The notes: generated by a model from the sequence alone, not told the origin. Shown: positions 16,347-25,884, counted from the first letter of the stretch. The stretch is 64,000 nt of DNA from Streptomyces wuyuanensis (GCF_900103455.1 NZ_FNHI01000004.1:62001-126000); one strand, 5' to 3'. Made by a program: numbers and translations.

Positions 16347-17390
16347 TCAGCCCGAGAGCACGTCGAGGGCCCGGTCGACGTCCGCCGCCGAGTTGTAGAG
16401 GTGGAAGGAGACCCGCAGATTGCCGGCGCGGGCCGAGACGACGATCCCCGCGCGGGCGAGCAGGGGCCGGCGCCCGCCGAGGCCGGGCACGGCGACGATG
16501 CCCGAGTCACCGGGCACGGGCTCGTGCCCCAGCTCCGTCAGTCCCACCCGGAACCGGGCCGCGAGCGCGGTGTTGTGGGCGTGGACCGTCCCGATGCCGA
16601 TCTCCTCCAGCAGCGGCAGCGACTGCGCGGCCGCGTGGTAGGCCAGGTACGAGGGCGGCTCGTCGTAGCGCCGGGCGGAACGGGCGAACTCCTCGACGGG
16701 ACCGTAGGTGCTGCCCTCCGGGTCCTCGGCCGCGAACAGGCCCGCGTGCACCGGGACCAGCGACTCCTGCGCCTCCTCCGTGACGGTGAGGAAGGAGGCG
16801 CCGCGCGGGCACAGCAGGTACTTGAATCCGCCCGTGACGGTGTAGTCGTACCGTCCGGCGTCCAGCGGCAGCCAGCCGGCGGCCTGGCTGGCGTCCAGCA
16901 GGACGCGCGCGCCGTGGGCGGCCGCGGCGGCCCGGACCGCCGGCAGATCGGCGATCCGGCCGTCGGCGGACTGCACGGCGGACAGGGCCACCAGCGCGGT
17001 GCCGGGCCCCACCGCCTCGGCGAGCGAGTCCAGCGGGGCGTAGCGCACCTTGAGGTCCCGGGTGGTGAACGGGGTGACCATGGAGCTGAACTCCCCCTCG
17101 GGGACCACGACTTCGGCCCCGGCGGGGAGAGAGGCCGCGATCAGCCCCACATGGACCGCGACCGACCCGCCCAGCGCGACCCGGTCCGCGGAGACGCCCG
17201 TCAGCCGGGCGAAGGAGGCCCGGGCCGCCTCGACGGCCCCGGTGCTCCCCGAGCCCTCCGGGCGGCCGTCGGCGATCTCCTGAGCGAGCCTTCCGACGGC
17301 CTCCACCGAGCGCCTCGGCCACAGACCGCAGCTGGAGGTGTTCAGATACGTCGACGTGGGCGCGAACTCGGCGCCTCCCAGGGTGTCCAT
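16347..17390 (-). CDS. Class V PLP enzyme (isopenicillin N epimerase / cysteine desulfurase-like)
   Basis: A 347-aa fold-type I PLP protein. It shows YLNTSSCGLWPRRSVEAV at the N-terminus, VLLDASQAAGWLPLDA (Asp to PLP), and TGGFKYLLCPRGASFL with the Schiff-base lysine, then NLRVSFHLYNSAADVD near the end. This set is typical of class V proteins annotated as isopenicillin N epimerase-like or kynureninase/desulfurase-like; no desulfurase catalytic cysteine loop is apparent. ATG 17390 is chosen as the first Met that fits the family start. Substrate unknown. It faces marR tail to tail. Confidence 0.85.
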   Translation of the reverse strand: MDTLGGAEFAPTSTYLNTSSCGLWPRRSVEAVGRLAQEIADGRPEGSGSTGAVEAARASFARLTGVSADRVALGGSVAVHVGLIAASLPAGAEVVVPEGEFSSMVTPFTTRDLKVRYAPLDSLAEAVGPGTALVALSAVQSADGRIADLPAVRAAAAAHGARVLLDASQAAGWLPLDAGRYDYTVTGGFKYLLCPRGASFLTVTEEAQESLVPVHAGLFAAEDPEGSTYGPVEEFARSARRYDEPPSYLAYHAAAQSLPLLEEIGIGTVHAHNTALAARFRVGLTELGHEPVPGDSGIVAVPGLGGRRPLLARAGIVVSARAGNLRVSFHLYNSAADVDRALDVLSG

Positions 17391-17467
17391 GCGTCCGTAC
17401 CCTACGGCGAGTCCGGCCGCTCCGGGCGATCTCCCCGGCGGCCGCCGGCCGCTCCGCGGCGGGGCGG

Positions 17468-18184
17468 TCAGCCCCGCGGCGGGACCTCGCACGCCCCGTC
17501 GTCGCAGGCGCCGCCGGACGGGGCGCCCTGGGCGGCGGGGACGATCCCGCGGCCCTGCCACGCCTGCTCCAGGGCCTGGGTGAACACCTCGGCCGGCTGG
17601 CCGCCGGAGACCCCGTAGCGGCGGTCGAGCACGAAGAACGGCACGGCGCTCGCGCCGAGTTCCGCGGCCTCCCGCTCGTCGGCCCGCACGTCCTCGGCGT
17701 ACGCGTCCTCATCGGCGAGGACCGCACGGGCCTCATCCTCGTCCAGCCCCGCCTCGACCGCGAGCGCGACCAGGACCTCGGGGTCGAACACCGACCGCTC
17801 CTCGGCGAAGTTCGTCCGGTAGGCGAGGTCCAGGAGCTCCTCCTGGAGGCCCCGCGCCTTGGCGAGGTGGATCAGCCGGTGGATGTCGAAGGTGTTGCCC
17901 TGGTCGCGCCCCTCGGTGCGGTACCCGAGGCCCGCGGCGCGCGCGGCGGAGGCGACGTGCTCCTCCATGGCGCGGGCCTCGTCGAGGGTGCGGCCGTACT
18001 TCTCGGCGAGCGACTCCACCACGGGGACGGTGCTGCGCCTGGCCCTGTGGGGGTCGAGCTCGAAGGAGCGGTGCACGACCTCGACCTCGGCCCGGTGGGC
18101 GAAGGCCGCGAGGCCCTCCTCGAAGCGCGCCTTCCCCACATAGCACCAGGGGCAGGCGATGTCGCTCCAGATCTCGACGCGCAT
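17468..18184 (-). CDS. DsbA family oxidoreductase (FrnE-like)
   Basis: A 238-aa cytosolic thioredoxin-fold protein of the FrnE type. The active site is DIACPWCYVGK (CxxC with Trp in the middle) right after the start, the helical insert follows, and the cis-proline region is GASAVPFFVLDRRYGVSGGQ, with AQPAEVF-like continuation. No signal peptide. The C-terminal tail has an additional CDDGACEVP pair of cysteines, also seen in FrnE relatives, which may form a second disulfide. Probable role is disulfide isomerisation or polyketide-tailoring-like thiol chemistry; the substrate is unknown. Confidence 0.9.
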   Translation of the reverse strand: MRVEIWSDIACPWCYVGKARFEEGLAAFAHRAEVEVVHRSFELDPHRARRSTVPVVESLAEKYGRTLDEARAMEEHVASAARAAGLGYRTEGRDQGNTFDIHRLIHLAKARGLQEELLDLAYRTNFAEERSVFDPEVLVALAVEAGLDEDEARAVLADEDAYAEDVRADEREAAELGASAVPFFVLDRRYGVSGGQPAEVFTQALEQAWQGRGIVPAAQGAPSGGACDDGACEVPPRG

Positions 18185-18419
18185 GGGTCTCTTCCGCTCT
18201 CTCTTCGGCCGGGTTCCGGACGTCTTCCGTACGGCGCGGAAGAGTCCCTTCCGCCGAGGCGGTCAACGCGCGGCGGGAAGCGGCCATTCCCCCGGACGGC
18301 GTGCGGGTCGGCACCGGACGTGCCCGCGGGCGGGCCCGGCAGGCGCGCCGCCGCGGAGGCCGGACCGCCTCCCGCCGGCGGGCGGCGGTGACGGGCGGGC
18401 GGACCGGACGGCCCTCGGG

Positions 18420-19034
18420 TCAGGACCCGTCGCGCAGACCGTCCGGCCAGACGGGCCGGTACTCGATGCGGTCGAAGGTGACCACGCAGCCCTCGCCGAC
18501 CGGGGACTGGGCCATGAAGCCGACGAGCGCGGCGGTGGCCTCCTCACCGGCGCCCAGGGTGAAGATCCGGACGAAGGTCCAGCGCTCCCCGTCGGCGGAG
18601 GCGTGGAAGGCGAAGGCGGCGCCGGTCCGGCTGATCCGCAGCCAGGCGCTGTCGCCCTCCAGGACGAAGGAGTTGGCGTCGTCGGAGTGCCCCCTGGTGA
18701 CGACGGTGCAGATCGTCGGCCGGTCCGGGGACAGCTCCAGACAGAGCTTGGCCCATTGCCGCTCGGCCACGTGCAGATAGAGCACGCCCGCGTCGAAGGC
18801 GGCCCCGAAGCCCACCTTCACCCGGGCGATGAGCTGGAAGTCGCCCTCCGGCGCCCCGAGCAGCCGGGGCGCGTCGGAGACCGGTTCCAGCGCCTCGCCG
18901 GTGGGCGGCACGAAGCGGTCCTGCCGTGCGCCCGCCCAGCCGGTGAGCATCCCGTTCTCGTACGACCAGTGCGCGTCGGGGCCGTAGGGACGCAGGGGGA
19001 AGGGGAGTTCCGGCAGGGCCATCTCGTCGGTCAC
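18420..19034 (-). CDS. DUF1349 domain protein (concanavalin-like fold)
   Basis: A 204-aa protein matching the DUF1349 family, lectin/glucanase-like jelly-roll proteins related to yeast YCII-like regulators. Typical segments are DRFVPPTGE, LIARVKVGFGAAFDAGVLYL, WAKLCLEL, and SAWLRISRTGAAFAFHASADGE followed by WTFVRIFTLG. GTG start at 19034 lies four bases after the stop of the aldehyde dehydrogenase gene, so it is the last gene of that transcript. No signal peptide. A carbohydrate-related role is possible given the fold and its uronate-pathway neighbour but is not demonstrated. Confidence 0.85.
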   Translation of the reverse strand: MTDEMALPELPFPLRPYGPDAHWSYENGMLTGWAGARQDRFVPPTGEALEPVSDAPRLLGAPEGDFQLIARVKVGFGAAFDAGVLYLHVAERQWAKLCLELSPDRPTICTVVTRGHSDDANSFVLEGDSAWLRISRTGAAFAFHASADGERWTFVRIFTLGAGEEATAALVGFMAQSPVGEGCVVTFDRIEYRPVWPDGLRDGS

Positions 19035-19038
19035 CGGG

Positions 19039-20571
19039 TCAGCCTCGCAGAGGCTCCGGGCGTCCGTCGACCTGTCGCGGCAGCCCCAGCGGATTGCCGT
19101 CGCGCAGCTCGGGCGGGAGCAGCGCGGACGGCGCCGACTGGTAGGTGACGGGCCGCAGCCAGCGCTCGATCGCGGTCGCGCCGACCGAGGTGGAGGTGGA
19201 CGTGGTTGCCGGGTAGGGGCCGCCGTGGTGCTGGGCGGGGGCCACGGCGACGCCGGTCGGCCAGCCGTCGACGAGGACGCGGCCCGCGAGGCCGGTGAGC
19301 GAGGCGAGCAGTTCCGCGGCGGCGCCCTGCGCCTCCTCCTCGGAGACGTGCAGGGTCGCGGTGAGGTTGCCGGGCAGCCGGGCCAGCACCGCTTCGATCT
19401 CGTCGGTGCCGTCGTAGCGCGCGACGACCGTGACGGGACCGAAGCACTCCTCCAGCAGCAGGTCGTGCGGCCCCTCCTCGGCCAGCCGCCGCGCCGCCAC
19501 GGTCAGGAAGCCCGCGCTGACGCTGTGGTCGCCGCAGGCCCCCGGGGTGACGGGCGACTCGACGCCTTCGAGTCCCGCCCGCTCGCCGACGCCCGCGACG
19601 AACGCGTCCCGCATCCGGTGGTCGAGCATCACACCGGGGTCGGTCTCGCTCACCGCGGCGGTCAGGGACTTCAGCAGCCGGTCGCCGGCGTCGCCGGCGG
19701 GCGCGAGGACGAATCCGGGCTTGGTGCAGAACTGCCCCTCCCCCAGCGTCATCGAGCCGGCCAGCCCGCTGCCGATGGCCTCGGCGCGCTCGGCCGCCGC
19801 GGCCTCCGTGATCACGACGGGGTTGAGGGAGCCGAGTTCCCCGTGGAAGGGGATCGGCACGGGCCGGGCGGCTGCCGCGTCGAAGAGGGCGCGTCCGCCG
19901 CGTACCGAGCCGGTGAACCCGGCGGCGGCGACCAGCGGATGGCCCACGAGCTCCACGCCCGCCTCGAAGCCGTGCACCAGCACGACGACGTCCTCGGGCA
20001 GCCCGGAGCGCCGGGCCGCCGTGCGCAGCAGTGCCGCGCAGAGCTCGGAGGTCGCCGGGTGGTCCGGGTGGGCCTTGACGACCACGGGGCAGCCGGCGGC
20101 GAGGGCGCTCGCGGTGTCGCCGCCGGGCACGGAGAAGGCGAGTGGGAAGTTGCTGGCCGCGTAGACGGCGACCACGCCGAGCGGGATCTTCCAGCGGCGC
20201 AGGTCGGGCCACGGCGGGGTGCGCGCGGGGTCGGCGTGGTCGATGCGGACGTCCAGGAAGGACCCCTCGTCGACCACGTCCGCGAAGGCCCGCAACTGGG
20301 CGGTGGTCCGGGCGAGTTCACCGGTCAGCCGGACGGGGCCGAGGGCGGTCTCGGCGTCGGCGGCCTCGATGACGTGTCGGCCCGACTCGTCCAGGAGGTC
20401 CGCGGCGGTCCGCAGCAGGGCGGCCCTGGCCCCGCGGTCGCCCAGGGCGGCACGGGCGGCCTCCGCGGCCCGCACCGCGCGGTCGACCTCCTCCGCTGTG
20501 GCCTCGACCGCAACCTGCTCACGCGGCTTCCCCGTTCGCGGGTCCACACTCCAGACTGGTGCTGCTCCCAC
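19039..20571 (-). CDS. 2,5-dioxovalerate (alpha-ketoglutarate semialdehyde) dehydrogenase
   Basis: A 510-aa NADP-type aldehyde dehydrogenase. The subgroup pattern (LGPVRLTGELART early on, then FADVV, ARTPPWPDLRRWKIPLG, SNFPLAFSVPGGDTASALAA) is that of KGSADH enzymes ending oxidative hexuronate, pentose and hydroxyproline catabolism with 2-oxoglutarate. Catalytic residues are Glu in FHGELGSLNPV and Cys in LGEGQFCTKPGFV. GTG 20571 is preferred: GGGGAAGGA lies 8 bases upstream, while the TTG further upstream would start inside the operator at 20591-20610. It is divergent from an IclR regulator and coupled to the DUF1349 gene. It supplies the last step for the uronate genes at 27-29 kb. Confidence 0.9.
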   Translation of the reverse strand: MGAAPVWSVDPRTGKPREQVAVEATAEEVDRAVRAAEAARAALGDRGARAALLRTAADLLDESGRHVIEAADAETALGPVRLTGELARTTAQLRAFADVVDEGSFLDVRIDHADPARTPPWPDLRRWKIPLGVVAVYAASNFPLAFSVPGGDTASALAAGCPVVVKAHPDHPATSELCAALLRTAARRSGLPEDVVVLVHGFEAGVELVGHPLVAAAGFTGSVRGGRALFDAAAARPVPIPFHGELGSLNPVVITEAAAAERAEAIGSGLAGSMTLGEGQFCTKPGFVLAPAGDAGDRLLKSLTAAVSETDPGVMLDHRMRDAFVAGVGERAGLEGVESPVTPGACGDHSVSAGFLTVAARRLAEEGPHDLLLEECFGPVTVVARYDGTDEIEAVLARLPGNLTATLHVSEEEAQGAAAELLASLTGLAGRVLVDGWPTGVAVAPAQHHGGPYPATTSTSTSVGATAIERWLRPVTYQSAPSALLPPELRDGNPLGLPRQVDGRPEPLRG

Positions 20572-20590
20572 CGCGGCTTCCTTCCCCAAG

Positions 20591-20610
20591 TTGTTCGGTA
20601 TTCTGAACAA
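20591..20610. promoter_or_regulatory. Palindromic operator between KGSADH gene and iclR
   Basis: TTGTTCGGTATTCTGAACAA is a 6-bp inverted repeat (TTGTTC/GAACAA) with 8-base spacer, 19 bases upstream of the dehydrogenase GTG and about 80 upstream of the IclR gene. The half-site TTCTGAACAA recurs exactly at 28060-28069 next to kdgD. IclR proteins typically bind such sites. Confidence 0.75.
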
Positions 20611-20688
20611 GGTTCCCGATGATGAATAGTGGGGTCGTCGGTGACTCTATTTCCGGGCGTTCTGCGCGGTCAAGAAGGGTGGAGGGCC

Positions 20689-21459
20689 ATGGCAACTGCC
20701 GACCAGGGTGGGGCACAGGTCAAATCCGCGGTGCGGACGGTGGAACTGCTGGAGTACTTCGCGGGCCGCCCCGGAATGCACTCGCTGGCCGCCGTCCAAG
20801 AGGCCGTCGGCTATCCGAAGTCCAGCCTGTACATGCTGCTGCGCACCCTCGTCGAGCTCGGCTGGGTGGAGACGGACGCCACCGGCACGCGCTACGGCAT
20901 CGGCGTACGGGCCCTGCTCGTGGGCACGTCGTACATCGACGGCGACGAGGTCGTCGCGGCCGCCCGGCCGACGCTGGACCGGCTCTCGGACGACACCACC
21001 GAGACGATCCACCTGGCCCGGCTCGACGGCACGAACGTCGTGTACCTCGCCACCCGCCAGTCCCAGCACTACCTGCGGCCGTTCACCCGGGTCGGCCGCC
21101 GGCTGCCGGCGCACTCCACCTCCCTGGGCAAGGCGCTGCTGGCGACGCACAGCGACGAGCAGGTGCGCAAGATGCTGCCGGAGACGCTGCCCTCCCTCAC
21201 CGAGCACACCCTCACCGACCGGGAGCAGCTCATCGAGGAGCTGCGGCAGGTCCGGGAGCAGGGCTACGCCGTGGACCGGGAGGAGAACACGCTGGGCCTG
21301 CGCTGCTTCGGCGTCGCCATCCCGTACCGCACCCCGGCCCGGGACGCCATCAGCTGCTCGGTGCCGGTGGCACGGCTGACCCCCGCGCACGAGCAGATGA
21401 TCAAGGACGCGCTGTTCGACGCGCGGGACCGGCTGACCCTCGCGACGCGGCGGCTCTGA
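20689..21459 (+). CDS. IclR family transcriptional regulator (probable uronate regulator)
   Basis: A 256-aa IclR protein: N-terminal winged helix (SAVRTVELLEYFAG; recognition helix around YPKSSLYMLLRTLVELGW) and a C-terminal GAF-like effector domain (HSTSLGKALLAT, GYAVDREENTLGLRCFGVAIP). ATG 20689 follows GGAGGG; an upstream in-frame GTG/ATG would be weaker. It is divergent from the 2,5-dioxovalerate dehydrogenase gene with a palindromic site between them, so it probably controls that gene and, through the shared half-site, the kdgD/uronate dehydrogenase locus. The effector would be a pathway sugar acid; this is inference. Confidence 0.9.
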   Translation: MATADQGGAQVKSAVRTVELLEYFAGRPGMHSLAAVQEAVGYPKSSLYMLLRTLVELGWVETDATGTRYGIGVRALLVGTSYIDGDEVVAAARPTLDRLSDDTTETIHLARLDGTNVVYLATRQSQHYLRPFTRVGRRLPAHSTSLGKALLATHSDEQVRKMLPETLPSLTEHTLTDREQLIEELRQVREQGYAVDREENTLGLRCFGVAIPYRTPARDAISCSVPVARLTPAHEQMIKDALFDARDRLTLATRRL

Positions 21460-21929
21460 TGGACGTCGCCCTCCGTGAGGTCCGCACCGGCGACCTCGAC
21501 GTCTTCTTCACGCTCATGCAGGACCCGGAGGCCGGGCGCATGGCCGCGTTCACCGCCGAGGACCCGGGCGACCGGGCCCGGTTCGACGCCCACTGGGAGC
21601 GGATCCTGCGCACGGACGACGTCAATCGCACCGTGCTCGTCGACGGGGCCGTGGCGGGACACGCGGCCGTGTACGGGCCGCCCGGCGAGCGCGAGGTGAC
21701 GTACTGGATCGACCGCGCCCACTGGGGGCGCGGCGTGGCCACCGCCGCGCTGCGCGCACTGCTGCTGCTCGTACCCGAGCGTCCGCTGCACGCCCGCGCG
21801 GCCGCCGACAACGCGGGCTCCCTGCGCGTGCTGGCCAAGTGCGGGTTCACCGTGACCGGGCGGGACAGCGGCTACGCCCACGCCCGGGGCGAGGAGACCG
21901 AGGAACTGCTGCTGCGGCTCGACGGCTGA
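21459..21929 (+). CDS. GNAT family N-acetyltransferase
   Basis: A 156-aa acetyltransferase with the acetyl-CoA loop HWGRGVATAALRALL and the following AADNAGSLRVLAKCGF (beta5-alpha4, RimJ/RimL-type). The start ATG overlaps the iclR stop by one base (TGATG), so it is translated with iclR. Substrate not predictable; the co-transcription with a catabolic regulator is noteworthy but may be incidental. Confidence 0.88.
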   Translation: MDVALREVRTGDLDVFFTLMQDPEAGRMAAFTAEDPGDRARFDAHWERILRTDDVNRTVLVDGAVAGHAAVYGPPGEREVTYWIDRAHWGRGVATAALRALLLLVPERPLHARAAADNAGSLRVLAKCGFTVTGRDSGYAHARGEETEELLLRLDG

Positions 21930-22131
21930 GACCCGCGGGACCCCGCTCCCGCCCGCACGCACCCGCGTGCGGGCGGACCGGGCCGGACGGATTCCCCACC
22001 GGGCCCCGTCGCGCGGCTTCCCGGCCGGATGCGAACCGGACGAGGACCCGGATGAGGCTCCGGATGAGGATTCGGTGAGAAACCGGGCCGATCCGGAACG
22101 AAACTCTCCGTGCCGCTCGTCCTACGGCGGG

Positions 22132-23595
22132 ATGAACAAGACGATCAGGCGCGCCGCGGTCTTCAGCCTGCTCCTGGTGTTCGCCCTGCTGCTGCGGGCG
22201 ACCTGGGTGCAGGGCTACGAGGCCAAGGCCCTCGCGGACGACAAGCACAACCGGCGGAACACCATCGCGCAGTACGCGCAGCCGCTCGGCGACATCGTCG
22301 TGGCCGGCTCCCCGGTCACCGGCTCGCAGCGGACGAAGGGAGGAGACCTCGCGTACAAGCGGACGTACACCGACGGAGCGCTGTACGCGCCCGTCACCGG
22401 CTACAGCTCGCAGGCGTACGGCGCGACACAGCTCGAAGGCATCTACGGTGACGTGCTCGACGGCACGGACAACCGGCTGAAGAACCCCCTGGACGTGCTC
22501 ACCGACAAGCGGGCGCAGCCGGGGGACGTCCTCACCACCATCGACCCCGCGGTGCAGAAGGCCGGCCTCGAGGCGCTCGGCGGCAAGAAGGGGGCCGCGG
22601 TCGCCATCGACCCGAAGACCGGACGGATCCTCGGGGTCGTGAGCACCCCGTCCTACGACCCGTCGAAGATCAGCGGGACCACGGACGGCGACGCCTGGCA
22701 GCGGCTCACCGAGGACGAGGACCAGCCCATGGTCAACCGGGCCCTGCGGCAGCCGCTGCCGCCCGGCTCGACCTTCAAGCTCGTGGTCGCCGCCGCGGCG
22801 CTGGAGGACGGGCTCCACACGTCCGTGGACGAGCCGACCGACAGCCCCCAGCCCTACACGCTGCCGCACACCCGGACGGTGCTGGTCAACGAGAACAGGT
22901 CCGCGCCCTGCGAGAACGCCACGATCCGCACCGCGCTGCGGTACTCCTGCAACAACGTCTTCGGGAGGATGGCGGAGCGGCTCGGCAAGGAGAAGGTCCG
23001 GGCGATGGCCGAGAAGTTCGGCTTCAACGACTCCGAGCAGGACGTCCCCGTGCGTGCCTCGAAGAGCGTGTACCCGACGGAGATGGACGAAGCGCAGACG
23101 GCGCTGACGGGCATCGGGCAGTTCGAGGTCACGGCCACCCCCCTCCAGATGGCCATGGTGTCGGCCGCCCTGGCCCACGACGGTCTCATGGCGTCGCCGC
23201 ACATGGTGTCCAAGGTCGTCGACGCGGACGGGACCACACTGCAGGAGTACCCGGACTCCGACACCGAGCGGATCGTGTCCTCGGAGACGGCCGAGCAGTT
23301 GCGCAGCGCGATGGTCACGGTCGTCGAGGACGGCACGGGCACCAACGCCCGGATCGACGGCGCCGAGGTCGGCGGCAAGACGGGCACGGCGCAGCACGGT
23401 GAGAACAACAGCAAGACCCCGTACGCCTGGTTCACCTCGTACGCCAAGTCCGACGGGAGCGGAGAGGGCGGCTCGGGCAGGGAGGTGGCGGTCGCGGTGA
23501 TCGTCGAGGACTCCGGCGCGGCGCGCTCCGAGGTGAGCGGCAACGGACTGGCGGCGCCGATCGCGGAGAGGATGATGCGGGCGGCGCTCGGCTAG
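22132..23595 (+). CDS. Penicillin-binding protein 2 (PbpA-like transpeptidase)
   Basis: A 487-aa class B PBP, membrane-anchored by one N-terminal helix (FSLLLVFALLLRATWVQG). Transpeptidase motifs: PGSTFK (SxxK nucleophile), YSCNN (SxN) and GGKTGTAQ (KTG). Its layout and size match actinobacterial PbpA. Unlike the main pbpA locus, it is not next to rodA or pknB, so it is probably a paralogue; the product may act in peptidoglycan synthesis during sporulation. ATG 22132 is chosen since it precedes the typical MNKTIRR start; the frame extends upstream without a plausible domain. Confidence 0.93.
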   Translation: MNKTIRRAAVFSLLLVFALLLRATWVQGYEAKALADDKHNRRNTIAQYAQPLGDIVVAGSPVTGSQRTKGGDLAYKRTYTDGALYAPVTGYSSQAYGATQLEGIYGDVLDGTDNRLKNPLDVLTDKRAQPGDVLTTIDPAVQKAGLEALGGKKGAAVAIDPKTGRILGVVSTPSYDPSKISGTTDGDAWQRLTEDEDQPMVNRALRQPLPPGSTFKLVVAAAALEDGLHTSVDEPTDSPQPYTLPHTRTVLVNENRSAPCENATIRTALRYSCNNVFGRMAERLGKEKVRAMAEKFGFNDSEQDVPVRASKSVYPTEMDEAQTALTGIGQFEVTATPLQMAMVSAALAHDGLMASPHMVSKVVDADGTTLQEYPDSDTERIVSSETAEQLRSAMVTVVEDGTGTNARIDGAEVGGKTGTAQHGENNSKTPYAWFTSYAKSDGSGEGGSGREVAVAVIVEDSGAARSEVSGNGLAAPIAERMMRAALG

Positions 23596-23720
23596 GCCGT
23601 GTGCGACACGGACTGGCGAACGCCGTTACTGGAAGCGCTTGTTCCGGTTGGCGGACGGGCCGCGGGGCGCGGTATGCAAGGTCCTTCATCGTTCAATATC
23701 CCAATCCTGGGGAGGACCTC

Positions 23721-24140
23721 GTGCGGCAGCTGCCCCGTTCCCTGTCCGGCTGGACCATGGCGGTGTTCGGTGTCCTGGCGGCGGTCATGGGCGTGGTGGG
23801 GCTGGTCTCGCCGAACCTCCTGCTCACCGTCCTCGGCCTGGAGACCGGCAGGGAGCCCGGGCTCACCGCCGCCGGCGACCACACGGCCGCGTTCGTCACC
23901 GCCTCCTCCATGGCCGCGCTCAACATGGGCGTGTACTACGTGCTGGCGGCACTGTCCGACTGGAAGCCGTTCTTCCGCTGGACGGTCCCCTTCCGGCTGC
24001 TCACCTTCACGGTCTTCGGCCTCGCGGTGCTGACCGGCCGTGCGCCCACGGCCTTCCTCGGCGTGGCCGCGTGGGAGGGCCTCGGCGCCCTGGCGACGGG
24101 CCTGGCCCTCCGGTACGACGCACGACGAGCCGCTACCTGA
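23721..24140 (+). CDS. Small four-helix membrane protein, function unknown
   Basis: A 139-aa integral membrane protein with about four hydrophobic segments (WTMAVFGVLAAVMGVVGLV, a helix around ALNMGVYYVLAAL, one around FRLLTFTVFGLAVLTG, and the last around LGVAAWEGLGALATGLAL). GTG 23721 follows GGGGAGG at 23709-23715. I do not recognise the family; similar small proteins occur in actinobacteria. Its end overlaps the convergent permease gene by 8 bases. Confidence 0.75.
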   Translation: MRQLPRSLSGWTMAVFGVLAAVMGVVGLVSPNLLLTVLGLETGREPGLTAAGDHTAAFVTASSMAALNMGVYYVLAALSDWKPFFRWTVPFRLLTFTVFGLAVLTGRAPTAFLGVAAWEGLGALATGLALRYDARRAAT

Positions 24141-25554
24141 GGCCGATCAGCTGCTCGATCGGGTCGATGGCGTAGTACACGACGAACAGGGCCGCCGTGA
24201 CCCACAGCAGCGCATGCACCTCCCGCGCCTTGCCCAGCACCGTCTTGAGGACGACGTAGGCGATGAAGCCCGCGCCGATGCCGTTGGTGATGGAGTACGT
24301 GAACGGCATCACGGCGATCGTCAGGAACGCCGGGATGGCGATCTCGTACGACAGCCAGTCGATGTGCCGCACCTGGGTCATCAGCAGGAAGCCGACGACG
24401 ACGAGGGCAGGGGCGGCCGCCTGGGCGGGCACCACCGTGGCGAGCGGGGTGAGCAGCAGGGCCAGTCCGAAGAGCGCGCCGGTGACCACGTTGGCGAAGC
24501 CGGTACGGGCGCCCTCGCCGACACCGGCGGCGGATTCGACGTAGGACGTGGCGGAGGAGGCGGAGGCCACACCGCCCGCGGCGGCGGCCGCGCCGTCGAT
24601 GAGCAGGATCCGGCCCAGGTTGGGGACGTCGCCCTTCTCGTCGAGCAGCCCGGCCTCGTTGGAGACGCCGACGACCGTGCCCATGGTGTCGAAGAAGTCG
24701 CTGAGCACCAGGGTGAAGACGAGCAGGACGACGGTGACGACGCCGACCTGCTCGAAGGCGCCGAAGAGGCTGAAGGAGCCGACGAGTCCGAAGTCCGGGA
24801 AGGACACCACGTCGTCCGGGATGGAGGGCACGGTCAGCCCCCAGGCGGTCGGCTCGATGTCGGCGATCGCGTCGATGACGATGGCGACGACGGTCATCGT
24901 GACGATGGACAGCAGGATCGCGCCGCGCACCTTTCGGGTCACCAGGGAGATGGTCAGCAGCACGCCCAGGCAGAAGACGAGTACGGGCCAGCCGGACAGA
25001 TGGCCCGTGGCGCCGAGCTGGACCGGCACGGTTCCCGTCTCGCCGGGGATGCGGGTCGCGAAGCCCGCGTCGACGAACCCGATGAAGGCGATGAACATCC
25101 CGATCCCGACGCTGATGGCCTGTTTCAGCTGTTGCGGGATGGCGTGCATGATCGCCTCGCGCAGCCCCGTGACGACGAGGACGCAGATGACGATGCCCTC
25201 GATCACCACCAGGCCCATCGCGTCGGGCCAGCTCATCAGCGGCGCGATCTGGTAGGCGACGAGCGCGTTGAGGCCGAGTCCGGCCGCGATGGCGATCGGC
25301 ACATTGCCGCCGAAGCCCATGATCACTGTCATCACGGCGGCCACGAGGGCGGTGACCGTGACCAGCTGGTGCGCGGAGAGCTGGTTGCCGAACTTGTCCT
25401 GGGCGCTGCCGAGGATGATCGGGTTGAGGACGAGGATGTAGGCCATCGTGAAGAACGTGGCGATGCCGCCGCGCACTTCGCGGGCGACGGTCGATCCTCG
25501 TGCAGAGATGCGGAAGTAGCGGTCGAGGGCGGTTCGCTGCTGTGTCTCCGGCAT
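24133..25554 (-). CDS. NCS2 family purine permease (AzgA/guanine-hypoxanthine type)
   Basis: A 473-aa, about 12-14-helix transporter of the AzgA-like branch of NCS2. It begins with ALDRYFRISARGSTVAREVRGG and then GIATFFTMAYILVLNP; further motifs are GLGLNALVAYQIA, SDFFDTMGTVVGVSNEAGL and ASSATSYVESAAGVGEGART, all characteristic of adenine/hypoxanthine/guanine permeases driven by protons. The ATG at 25554 follows GAGGAGAGCCC. No purine riboswitch is evident upstream. Confidence 0.94.
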   Translation of the reverse strand: MPETQQRTALDRYFRISARGSTVAREVRGGIATFFTMAYILVLNPIILGSAQDKFGNQLSAHQLVTVTALVAAVMTVIMGFGGNVPIAIAAGLGLNALVAYQIAPLMSWPDAMGLVVIEGIVICVLVVTGLREAIMHAIPQQLKQAISVGIGMFIAFIGFVDAGFATRIPGETGTVPVQLGATGHLSGWPVLVFCLGVLLTISLVTRKVRGAILLSIVTMTVVAIVIDAIADIEPTAWGLTVPSIPDDVVSFPDFGLVGSFSLFGAFEQVGVVTVVLLVFTLVLSDFFDTMGTVVGVSNEAGLLDEKGDVPNLGRILLIDGAAAAAGGVASASSATSYVESAAGVGEGARTGFANVVTGALFGLALLLTPLATVVPAQAAAPALVVVGFLLMTQVRHIDWLSYEIAIPAFLTIAVMPFTYSITNGIGAGFIAYVVLKTVLGKAREVHALLWVTAALFVVYYAIDPIEQLIGLR

Positions 25555-25884
25555 GGGCTCTCCTCGGCGGGTGACGGTTCCGCGCGTGTCGGACGGCTGG
25601 ATTGTGCCCGCCGGAAGAGCCCCTCAGGTTTTCGCCACGTTACTTGACCATGGTGTTACCCGACTGGACCGCCGGGGGTGCCGGAGGGTACCGCTCGCAG
25701 GGGCCGCGGAACAGGCACCGGGCGGCGACGTACGCACGATCCCCGGGGCCGGATTCCCGGTCCGCGCGGACGGCCGGCGCCGAACGCCCTGCGGCCCGCT
25801 CCGGCGCCGGGTCGGTCGCCCCGGTGGAGGCAAGGGCGCCGCCGATGGCCTCCCGCCGTGCGGGGGCGCGGGTGGCGGCGCCCC
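25555..25884 (-). other. Intergenic region upstream of the purine permease
   Basis: 330 bases between the permease start and the stop of the next minus-strand gene. The part near 25632-25660 (CGCCACGTTACTTGACCATG and following GTGTTACCC) is the least GC-rich and could hold the permease promoter. The remainder is high GC with no convincing gene, hairpin or RNA motif. Confidence 0.4.

Noticed and set aside
20619..21929. Apparent fusion of an iclR-region frame with the GNAT domain
   Set aside because: The part before 21459 is out of frame with the IclR protein and lacks any domain; the GNAT start is the ATG overlapping the iclR stop.
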